This document shows, piece by piece, positions 28,101 to 35,448 of a DNA stretch of 64,000 bases. The number at the start of each line of letters is the position of its first letter. Position 1 is the stretch's first letter. Position numbers and translations under genes: made by a program. The stretch comes from Shewanella abyssi. Lineage in GTDB: Bacteria > Pseudomonadota > Gammaproteobacteria > Enterobacterales > Shewanellaceae. The notes under the pieces were generated by a model. The model saw only the letters and a program-made list of their open reading frames with translations. It was not told the origin of the DNA and did not search any database. The stretch spans positions 43,409 to 107,408 of the forward strand of contig NZ_JAKIKR010000010.1 in the NCBI RefSeq assembly GCF_023284025.1, in the 5' to 3' direction.

Positions 28101-29073
28101 ATATCGATTTATACTAGCCTTATCTCTTATGCTGTTATCAGCAGGCAAGCCTGCATTTGCAGAAGCGCTGAACCTTGAATTGCGACCCTTTAGCAAAGGC
28201 AACTACCTACTTGCAAAAGGTCGCTATCCACAAGCAGCTACCCATTGGCATAAGTTAAGTGCTGTACTGCTCAGTAATCCCAACAAAGTGTCTCGACAAG
28301 AGATGTGGCAGTCGGCTGGACTGGCTGCATCACTGGCGGCTATTGCAGCAGATAAGGCAGAGGACCCGATAGCGTACCAATATTGGTCTGACAGCACTCG
28401 TTACCTCTTAACTGGGGGGACTAATTGGTCGCAAATACAGCAACAACTACATCAACGTTTGGAAACTGCGAACACTCAGCTATCGGTGGCAATGCAGGTT
28501 AGTGATGTTACCAGTGCTATAGACGAGAACCTCGATATTGAACTGACGGCACTGCAATTGTGGCAAGAGAAACTAAACTTTTTCTCCTTCACCACCCCCA
28601 AACTAGGCCTCAACCGCTATGACGCAAACATCGATTACAGGGTAGACCAACCTACCCAGACCTACACTCCCAGCACAGTGCAATCACAGCAACCAACTTC
28701 GGGTAAGAAGCTCTCCGGCTACGACGCTAATTTCTCCCACTCACCCTCTTTTGCCCCAACAGCACAATCTACGGCACCCGCTAAAGTGCAATTAGAAAAG
28801 GAAGCTGAAAATAAAGTCATTAATGCTTCTGACGCGGCGCTTGCTTCTGCAGCTCAGTCTCAGGCAAAGGAGAGCAAAAGTACCGATGTAAACCTGCCGA
28901 CTGAAGCGCCACAAGCGACCAATCTACTGGGCAAGGGGGGTATTAATCAAGCCCAAGAGATAAAAGTAGAGTCGCTGCAAAAACGGCAAATAGAACCTAT
29001 TTCAGTCACCGAAAAACCTAAGAATGCAGACAAGATTGATCCCAAAGAAAATGACATAGAACCACCGTATTAA
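28090..29073 (+). CDS. periplasmic protein of the polysaccharide operon, unknown function
   Basis: A 327-residue exported protein with a clear signal peptide (LSLMLLSAGKPAFAEA). Residues 30-140 look helical and TPR-like (GNYLLAKGRYPQAATHWHKL). The second half is low-complexity, rich in Ser, Thr, Pro, Gln and Lys, and probably disordered. It could be a scaffold that links inner- and outer-membrane parts of the export machine; that is an inference from position. No homologue is recognised. The following 190-bp gap (29074-29263) breaks the tight packing and may hold an internal promoter. Confidence 0.75.
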   Translation: MSHKYRFILALSLMLLSAGKPAFAEALNLELRPFSKGNYLLAKGRYPQAATHWHKLSAVLLSNPNKVSRQEMWQSAGLAASLAAIAADKAEDPIAYQYWSDSTRYLLTGGTNWSQIQQQLHQRLETANTQLSVAMQVSDVTSAIDENLDIELTALQLWQEKLNFFSFTTPKLGLNRYDANIDYRVDQPTQTYTPSTVQSQQPTSGKKLSGYDANFSHSPSFAPTAQSTAPAKVQLEKEAENKVINASDAALASAAQSQAKESKSTDVNLPTEAPQATNLLGKGGINQAQEIKVESLQKRQIEPISVTEKPKNADKIDPKENDIEPPY

Positions 29074-29263
29074 GCTTTTAAAAATAGATAGATAACTGAG
29101 CGACAGAGGCCACCAACTTAGTCATACCTAAATAGCCGTAAACTGAGAGGAATATCACCTTGCTGTTTTGCACATTTATTACTACATTTTAGACATGCCC
29201 AATGTTGATGCAGTGTCAATATTACTGGCGCTCAGGATGAGCTAATCAATGAAAGGATTCATT

Positions 29264-30541
29264 ATGAAAATGCACCAAGAAGATCTCCAACAAATTTATC
29301 GCGCGGCTAGCAACCAATTTGATTTAACTGAATCTTCGCATCAAATCAGCCTACTTGAGCTCGCAGACTCTTTATTGGATCTAAAACACACCTCTCCAGC
29401 GCAACTTGCCTCATTGGCACAAAGAGAGGATTGCCCTCTTGCCTTTAAATTAGCCGTTAAGCTGGTGCAATCACGCAAATACTTGCGACAAATAACCACA
29501 CCTATCTCCATTGGCGTTGTCTTTGCTATGTGGGGAGAACATCATCGCTTGCTAGAAAAGAGCGCCGCCAATATCAATGGCGAAAACTCACTGCTAACCA
29601 AGGTGACTCAACTTCAATGGGCATGCAAGGGGACTAAAGTGGACTGGCATTTGTATCCCGTTGACGATGGCTGCCCCCACAGCAGTTTCGATATTGCCAA
29701 CCGCATTGCCGATAGAAGCTCACAGCCCGAAAAAATATCTGTGCTCGACCTAAAAGATGGGATCAGTGCAAAACAGGGGCCTTTAGCCAAGCTCAATGAT
29801 GTTGATGACTCCAGAAAAGGCGGCGCTATCATTCATGGTTGTATGCAAGCCCTCTCTGACGGTGTTGATGCCGTTATTTATACCGACGCTGATAACTCTG
29901 TTCATATGGGGCAACTGGGGCTCATATTGGCCCCCTTTGTGGCAAACCATGCTCAAGTCGTGCTGGGAAATCGTAAAGATCCACTCTCTATTTTAGTCAA
30001 ACAAGAGCAGCGCTGGGGGATCGGTATTAAGACCCTCAGACACATGCAAAGAATGGTCGGTTCAGCTGTTTTTTCAAAGGGAATTCACGATACTCAGGCC
30101 GCTTACAAACTCTTCAGTCGCGATGCACTACAGCATATTCTCGCTAAACCGAGCGTATTTGACTTTTCATTCGATACCGATTGGATCTTAGCTGCCATGC
30201 AACATCAACAGAGCATTGCCAGCGTGCCTTTCGCCTTTATTGATTCCGCTGCCGAATCAGCCTCAATAACCCAAGGGCCAATGAGTACTTGGTTAACATT
30301 ATTACAAGGCCTAGTTAAAGCGCTACGAGCCAGAGAAGCTGATTACAACAAAGAGATGGCGCAGTTAATTGATAAAGAAATACAAACCGCTGAAGATTTA
30401 GAGCGCATTATTAATTTGCTCCCAGATGAACTTGTGCATGCAAAAGACGCTGAGCTCGGTGATATACAACTTATGAGCCCTAAAGCACTGGCAACTTGGT
30501 TAACCAAGGTTAAAGCAGAGCAACTCACTGCAACCGCCTAA
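29264..30541 (+). CDS. family 2 glycosyltransferase, DPM1-like, with helical N-terminal extension
   Basis: A cytoplasmic protein of 425 residues with no membrane segment. An N-terminal helical region of about 85 residues precedes a GT-A domain: YPVDDGCP, then VIYTDADNSVHMGQ (DxD), VVLGNRKDP, and DTQAAYKLFSRDAL, which matches the DTQ-x-G-x-K signature of dolichol-phosphate-mannose-type transferases. The C-terminus is helical. It probably adds a single sugar to a lipid carrier or to the polymer. AAAGGA six bases before the ATG fixes this start. Confidence 0.82.
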   Translation: MKMHQEDLQQIYRAASNQFDLTESSHQISLLELADSLLDLKHTSPAQLASLAQREDCPLAFKLAVKLVQSRKYLRQITTPISIGVVFAMWGEHHRLLEKSAANINGENSLLTKVTQLQWACKGTKVDWHLYPVDDGCPHSSFDIANRIADRSSQPEKISVLDLKDGISAKQGPLAKLNDVDDSRKGGAIIHGCMQALSDGVDAVIYTDADNSVHMGQLGLILAPFVANHAQVVLGNRKDPLSILVKQEQRWGIGIKTLRHMQRMVGSAVFSKGIHDTQAAYKLFSRDALQHILAKPSVFDFSFDTDWILAAMQHQQSIASVPFAFIDSAAESASITQGPMSTWLTLLQGLVKALRAREADYNKEMAQLIDKEIQTAEDLERIINLLPDELVHAKDAELGDIQLMSPKALATWLTKVKAEQLTATA

Positions 30542-30650
30542 TAAGCTAATTCAATAAACACATACCGTATACACGCCAATATTTGCACCGCTGTCGCCCC
30601 ACATTGAGTACCTGGCGTCAGCAAACAGATAAAGAGCAAAGGATGTAAAA

Positions 30651-30977
30651 ATGATAGAAGTTAACGAATTAAGGGCACTGTGTGGCGATGATGACTCCAT
30701 GGTGAAAATGTTGCTCACCATTTACTTAGAAGAGTATGGCGAAAGTGATAGCATCATCCAACATCGCTTTTCCAGTGACGATGTCAATGGCTTGTTTCAG
30801 ATATCCCATGAGCTTAAAGGCATGTTCGGTAATTTATGCGCCAAAGAAGCTATGACATTAGCCCAAGCGGTAGAAGCTAGCTCCCAAGCCGGCTCTTTAC
30901 CAAATCAAACGGCTATCAATGATCTTTGCGGCAAAATAAAAGAGATTAATCAGCAAATAGAAGGGATTTTGCAATAG
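30651..30977 (+). CDS. stand-alone Hpt phosphotransfer protein
   Basis: A 108-residue four-helix Hpt protein with the phospho-accepting His53 in HELKGMFGNLCAKE. Hpt proteins pass phosphate between receiver domains. The hybrid kinase at 35449 has a receiver but no Hpt, and the first gene of this operon carries a receiver on a PP2C domain, so this protein could link the two. The stop codon lies inside a strong hairpin (30967-30993). A GCAAAGGATG ribosome-site region precedes the ATG. Confidence 0.88.
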   Translation: MIEVNELRALCGDDDSMVKMLLTIYLEEYGESDSIIQHRFSSDDVNGLFQISHELKGMFGNLCAKEAMTLAQAVEASSQAGSLPNQTAINDLCGKIKEINQQIEGILQ

Positions 30978-30993
30978 GCCGCCTATTGCAAAA
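30967..30993. promoter_or_regulatory. 12-bp perfect hairpin across hpt stop and next gene's leader
   Basis: TTTTGCAATAGG pairs with CCTATTGCAAAA around a three-base loop. The left arm contains the hpt stop codon, and the right arm ends four bases before the next ATG, which has no Shine-Dalgarno sequence. It could set the ratio of Hpt to DUF3131 protein 4 by coupling or by limiting translation. Confidence 0.6.
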
Positions 30994-30997
30994 AACC

Positions 30998-32458
30998 ATG
31001 TTAGATAAGAGCACACTCTATATCGCGCTGTGCTCTTTCGCTACGGTAGCGAGTCAATTTGCGTGGGGAAATAGCACCCAGAATGACGCTGCAATACAAA
31101 TACAGCCCGAGCAACAGCAGTCACAATCGCAGTTAAATCCCCCCGAACCACAAAGGGTGTCAAGAGTGATATTGGGCTCTGATACCTCGACTCAAACTGC
31201 TATCAAATTTCAACGTAGAGCGGTGATCCCGCAAAGTATGAGTCTCCCCGTAGCACAAGAGACTGCTCCTCAATATTCAGATACACCTAGGGTGCTTGCC
31301 GATGAAGTAATGAAAAAAGTTGCCACAGCAATACCGGTTGCTCTAACTCGCTACGAGAAGTTACTGATAAGCAAAGCACAGCGATACATCGATAAGAACT
31401 GGAACGAAAGCACTGGGCTCATCGATTCCGTTCAAGGGTATACGCACGCCACCATGTGGGACATTGCCAGTGGTATCGCTGCCATTATGGCTTTGGAGGC
31501 GTTGGAAGTCAGTAACCAACAAGTCACCGATCTAAGACTAGGGAAATTACTTTCAACCCTATATGAATTGCCACTTTACAAAGGCAAGCTCCCCAATAGA
31601 CAGTACAATACCGTAACAGGACAGCCCTCTGGTCGGTTTAGTCAAACCTCGTCCCACGGTAATGGATGGTCAGCTTTAGATCTGGGTAGGCTCTATATTT
31701 GGTTAGCGATTGTCGCAAAAAAAAAGCCTCACCTCGCAGCCAATATTGAGCTCATCAAGAAAAAGTGGCAGCTTAGTACTGCGGTTCATAAAAAAACATT
31801 ATATGGCACTAAGCTAACGTCTAAAAAAGAGTACTTTCGCCAGGAAGGGCGACTGGGTTACCTGCAATATGCAGCAACGGGTTACCGCCTGATGAACCTA
31901 GATGTGGATAATGCATTTATGTGTAATCAGCTAGATAAAGTGACGCTTGATAACGTTTCCCTACAAATTGACCCTCGTAATCTACCTTTTCTAACCCTAG
32001 ATCCTTTTCTGCTCTACACCATTGAGATCAGCAATGACGCCTCTTGCTGGAATCAGCTAAATAAACTCTACCAACTGCATGAAGCCCAATACAACCTCAA
32101 TAACAGGTTAACCGCCTACGCTGAAGATTCGCTGAGTAAGTCCCCTTGGTTTTTATATAACAACATCTATTACCAGGGCAAAGCTTGGCATAGCGTTTCT
32201 CATTCAGGTAAGCCTCTTGGCGAATCGCAAACCTTCAGCAATAAAGCCGCTTTTGCTCTGAGTGTTATCTATCACAGCGAGTACAGCCAAAGCTTAGCGA
32301 CACAGGTGATAACGAATAGTGCTCGGCATACAGAGATCCCCACAGGACTTTACCGCAATGGAAAAGCAAACACCGCCTATAACATAAACACTAACTCACT
32401 GATCTTGGTCAGTCTCTGGTATAAAACTCGCAATAGACGGGCCATTTTTGAAGAGTGA
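30998..32458 (+). CDS. DUF3131 protein 4, exported, divergent
   Basis: A 486-residue protein with an N-terminal signal-like segment (TLYIALCSFATVASQFAWG) and a Gln/Ser/Pro-rich linker of about 90 residues before the DUF3131 domain. It keeps TGLIDSVQGYTHATMWDIASG and PNRQYNT, but the core is RQEGRLGYLQYAATGY (the Glu-Glu pair replaced by Leu-Gln), and the AH-YVV-ES motif is replaced by LDPFLLYTIE. It is separated from the other three paralogues by four genes' distance and is the most diverged. No Shine-Dalgarno sequence precedes the ATG; see the hairpin entry. Confidence 0.82.
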   Translation: MLDKSTLYIALCSFATVASQFAWGNSTQNDAAIQIQPEQQQSQSQLNPPEPQRVSRVILGSDTSTQTAIKFQRRAVIPQSMSLPVAQETAPQYSDTPRVLADEVMKKVATAIPVALTRYEKLLISKAQRYIDKNWNESTGLIDSVQGYTHATMWDIASGIAAIMALEALEVSNQQVTDLRLGKLLSTLYELPLYKGKLPNRQYNTVTGQPSGRFSQTSSHGNGWSALDLGRLYIWLAIVAKKKPHLAANIELIKKKWQLSTAVHKKTLYGTKLTSKKEYFRQEGRLGYLQYAATGYRLMNLDVDNAFMCNQLDKVTLDNVSLQIDPRNLPFLTLDPFLLYTIEISNDASCWNQLNKLYQLHEAQYNLNNRLTAYAEDSLSKSPWFLYNNIYYQGKAWHSVSHSGKPLGESQTFSNKAAFALSVIYHSEYSQSLATQVITNSARHTEIPTGLYRNGKANTAYNINTNSLILVSLWYKTRNRRAIFEE

Positions 32459-32503
32459 AAAATTAGTAATACTCACGCATAATAATAGATAGTTTTGTTA
32501 GGG

Positions 32504-33514
32504 ATGACTCATTTGAGAAAGCACCACGGATGGACAATCAACACCACCTTATGGGTAATAACCCTAAGCAGTGCAGTGGCAGATTGCCAGGCAAATGAGC
32601 ACCAAACCGAGATGGCAAAACACGCGCCCAGAACAGCAGAGGCAACCCTAATCAATCAAGCTGCCGCCAAAGAAACAGAGTCAAAAACAGCAGTGGATCT
32701 CATCTGGAAGGGTGCTACCAGCTCATTTATGCTGCCATTTGAAAGCTGGGACTCCGATACTCCTTGGTACAAACGCTGGAGCGCCAGTGTCAGTATTGGC
32801 TACCCTTTGGTCGATACAGCTGCCGTTCTACCCGCAAATGCCACCACAGGCCCAAGTAATCAAAACCTAACAGCAAGCTTGTCACTTAAGTATTCGATTA
32901 TCGGAAATTGGTTTATCTCGGCAACCGCATATCACTATTTTGATAAAGAGCTTCAGCAAGCGTGGAACCCCGATTTTACCTATGTATTTGGTTACAGTGA
33001 TTGGCATCCGTATACATTTAGCCTGCTCTACTCCAATTACGGCGGTAACCGTTTCTCTCCCGAGCCTAGTGGTAAACATACAGAGTTTTCACAGGGAACA
33101 TGGGCATTAGGGTGGAAATTCCCAATAAACAAACCTTTTGTCGATTGGTTTTCTTTTACTGATGAAGGTGCAGTTGGTTGTCAATTTGATTATAACTACA
33201 CACCTGAATACTTCGATTTAGCGAGTATCGAATATAAGAGCAGTCACCAAACAATAAGCTTAGGATGCAAATACTCGATCATCGGCAATTGGTATGTCAA
33301 CGCAACTGCCTTTTACTATTTAGACAGTAGCCAGAAGCAGCCGTGGAACCCTGATTTCACTTACGGATTTGGTTACTTTGATTGGCATCCAGGAACAATA
33401 ACCATTCAATATAACAACTACTCTGGCAACCGCTGGAATAGTGCCGATAGAGGGCCCGATACAGGTCGATTTAAGGATGGCTCCTTGAGTATCAGCTATT
33501 CATTCAACTTCTAA
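32504..33514 (+). CDS. outer-membrane beta-barrel protein with internal duplication
   Basis: A 336-residue exported protein ending in Phe (ISYSFNF), as in outer-membrane barrels. Two copies of a block of about 60 residues are visible: YSIIGNWFISATAYHYFD ... NPDFTYVFGYSDWHP ... YSNYGGNR and YSIIGNWYVNATAFYYLD ... NPDFTYGFGYFDWHP ... YNNYSGNR. It closes the operon and could be the export pore or a surface anchor for the polymer. The start is uncertain: AGGG abuts this ATG, but lies nine bases from TTG at 32513, which would also give a good signal peptide. Confidence 0.78.
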   Translation: MTHLRKHHGWTINTTLWVITLSSAVADCQANEHQTEMAKHAPRTAEATLINQAAAKETESKTAVDLIWKGATSSFMLPFESWDSDTPWYKRWSASVSIGYPLVDTAAVLPANATTGPSNQNLTASLSLKYSIIGNWFISATAYHYFDKELQQAWNPDFTYVFGYSDWHPYTFSLLYSNYGGNRFSPEPSGKHTEFSQGTWALGWKFPINKPFVDWFSFTDEGAVGCQFDYNYTPEYFDLASIEYKSSHQTISLGCKYSIIGNWYVNATAFYYLDSSQKQPWNPDFTYGFGYFDWHPGTITIQYNNYSGNRWNSADRGPDTGRFKDGSLSISYSFNF

Positions 33515-33545
33515 CATTTTACTTTTAAGCTGTGAGCAATTATTG

Positions 33546-33800
33546 CTACGACTCTAAGCGATTAAGCACTTTCTGATGGCACTTAGGACACTTATAAGAG
33601 TGTCGATGGATTTTACTGCCACACTCGGGGCATGGCAGCATTTTTCTATCCTTGCTAAACAGTAAAATTAACACGCCAATGGGCCCTAATACATAACCCA
33701 ACAATGCTCCTGCAACGATGTTGCCTTTACGATAACCAATGAGGGTAGAGGCCAATAACATCAGCAGATAAAAGCCAAGCCAAAATACAATATTATCCAT
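33546..33800 (-). CDS. small membrane protein with zinc ribbon
   Basis: About 84 residues: two hydrophobic segments (WLGFYLLMLLASTLIGY and GALLGYVLGPIGVLILLF) followed by a cytoplasmic zinc ribbon CPECGSKIHRHSYKCPKC. The start lies two bases past the porin stop codon, and an overlapping TTG is also possible, so translation is probably coupled to the porin. Similar two-helix zinc-ribbon proteins are common but uncharacterised. Confidence 0.72.
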   Translation of the reverse strand: MDNIVFWLGFYLLMLLASTLIGYRKGNIVAGALLGYVLGPIGVLILLFSKDRKMLPCPECGSKIHRHSYKCPKCHQKVLNRLES

Positions 33801-33802
33801 AA

Positions 33803-34843
33803 TCAAAAGACAAAGTTTAAAGTAAGGCTGAGTATGTCGACATCATCTTTCTCGCCGTATAAGAGTGGCGAGGTGACAAACTGAGCACGATTACCCTTTT
33901 CCTGTGAGAATATAGATTGGAACTCAGCATTAAGCGATATTGTCGACGTCACATCATAGCGAACCCCCACAGTAACGCCTTTGGTCTTCCTTAACTCATG
34001 GCTCTCAGCATAGACAAGGTAAGGTGTGAAGTCATCAAGCGCATAGGCAGCACTGGCGTACCAGTTGGTTTGAAACTTATCGTACTCGACTTCAGCCATC
34101 CACTGCCAAGCATCCAAACTGTACTCAGCCCCCAAAGTATAAATATCCAGTTTTTGTGTCGCAGGGAATGGACGCTGACTATATTTAGCCTGCATAAAAC
34201 CGCTATGGATCCGATAATTAAAGCCGACTACATCAACGTATATTCCTGCCATATACTCGGTGTCAAATTTAAGTAAATTGGCTCCAAACTGCACCTCATT
34301 AAGTCGGTCAAACCCGTAATATGGTGAGATAGTTAGCGATATTTCGTCAGAAATATCATAATCCCAAGCCAGAGAAATACCGTCGTAGGAGGTAAAACCT
34401 AAAATGGCATCGTAAACCTCTTCAGGTGGCCTTGCCCATGTATAGGCTTGGCCAACATAGTAAAATTCAGACACTAGAAATAGCGGCAAGCGCAATCGCC
34501 CCGCCCGCACTTCGAAATCAGCAAACTCGTAGCCCAAATAGGCCCACTCCAGTTCGGGATCGCTCCAATCATCCTGGGTACGTTTAACAACCTGCGCAGA
34601 GGCATTGAACCCTTCAAAAACATCGATATCAAGCTGCAATCCAAATAAGGTATCGCAGTCATAACAGGTTTCATCAAAAATCTCTCGGTTAACAAATAGC
34701 GGTGTTTTATTGTCAGTTTTACTAATAGATGTTGTACCGAAACCACTCAGCATAATGTTATCTGTGAGTTCGACTCCAGCTTCAACGTTTGCAGTGATAC
34801 CTAAGCTTAATATCAAAATTGTATATTGACGACTTAATAACAT
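33803..34843 (-). CDS. porin-like outer-membrane protein
   Basis: A 346-residue exported protein with a signal peptide (TILILSLGITANVEAG) and a C-terminal Phe (LSLTLNFVF), predicted to form an outer-membrane barrel of many amphipathic strands. An unusual CYDCD pair sits near residue 57. It starts two bases after the binding-protein gene. Together with that gene and the divergent hybrid kinase it forms a binding protein-porin-kinase neighbourhood that may sense a small ligand or anion. Confidence 0.78.
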   Translation of the reverse strand: MLLSRQYTILILSLGITANVEAGVELTDNIMLSGFGTTSISKTDNKTPLFVNREIFDETCYDCDTLFGLQLDIDVFEGFNASAQVVKRTQDDWSDPELEWAYLGYEFADFEVRAGRLRLPLFLVSEFYYVGQAYTWARPPEEVYDAILGFTSYDGISLAWDYDISDEISLTISPYYGFDRLNEVQFGANLLKFDTEYMAGIYVDVVGFNYRIHSGFMQAKYSQRPFPATQKLDIYTLGAEYSLDAWQWMAEVEYDKFQTNWYASAAYALDDFTPYLVYAESHELRKTKGVTVGVRYDVTSTISLNAEFQSIFSQEKGNRAQFVTSPLLYGEKDDVDILSLTLNFVF

Positions 34844-34845
34844 GG

Positions 34846-35343
34846 CTACTCTCCTTGTGGCACTGTAATTAAGATATTTACTTCTTCAGGCACCGACTCG
34901 ATCGGAGCATATGCAATACCATTTGGGTTGTCATTTAGCCACTTTAGGATCTGTTTTATATCATCACCATCGAGCTCTTCTGGTGGAGAGCCTTTGCCAG
35001 AGAAAGCTAACCCCGCCCAATAACCATTCATCTGTGACACCGATTTTCCCAGCAGCATGCTGTAAAATTCTTCGCGATGCATGGACGTTTCAGGTAGATC
35101 GACCAAAACGATTTTAAGGCTACCATTGATTTTTTTAGACTTGCCGCGATATAGCATTCTCGCCTTACTCTTACTTAAGGGAGGTAAGTCGTCATTAAGA
35201 CTAAAAATCGCAAATTCGATGTCGGTGCCTTCATCTGTGTCAGATTCTAATGCCCAGAGTGGACATGATAGGGAGAGAGCCGCCGTTAAAACGACTAACC
35301 TTGTATTTAAAAAAAATGCGCTGAGGTTTAATCCATTAAACAT
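34846..35343 (-). CDS. short PstS-like periplasmic binding protein
   Basis: A 165-residue exported protein with a signal peptide ending near ALES. The mature part resembles the short phosphate-binding-like proteins found beside histidine kinases: ARMLYRGKSKKI, VDLPETSMHREEFYSMLLGKS, MNGYWAGLAFSGKGSPPEEL and NPNGIAYAPI. It is too short for a full PstS, so it is probably a sensor or adaptor rather than a transporter component. It is divergent from the kinase across about 105 bp. Confidence 0.75.
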   Translation of the reverse strand: MFNGLNLSAFFLNTRLVVLTAALSLSCPLWALESDTDEGTDIEFAIFSLNDDLPPLSKSKARMLYRGKSKKINGSLKIVLVDLPETSMHREEFYSMLLGKSVSQMNGYWAGLAFSGKGSPPEELDGDDIKQILKWLNDNPNGIAYAPIESVPEEVNILITVPQGE

Positions 35344-35448
35344 ATAAAAACCTTCAATCCTAGATAGTTTTTTGTACTAAGCTGAATATAGTCAAGAGTC
35401 GGGAAATTCACAACTTTATGATTGAACCGTTCAATTCAAGGAGCAGAA

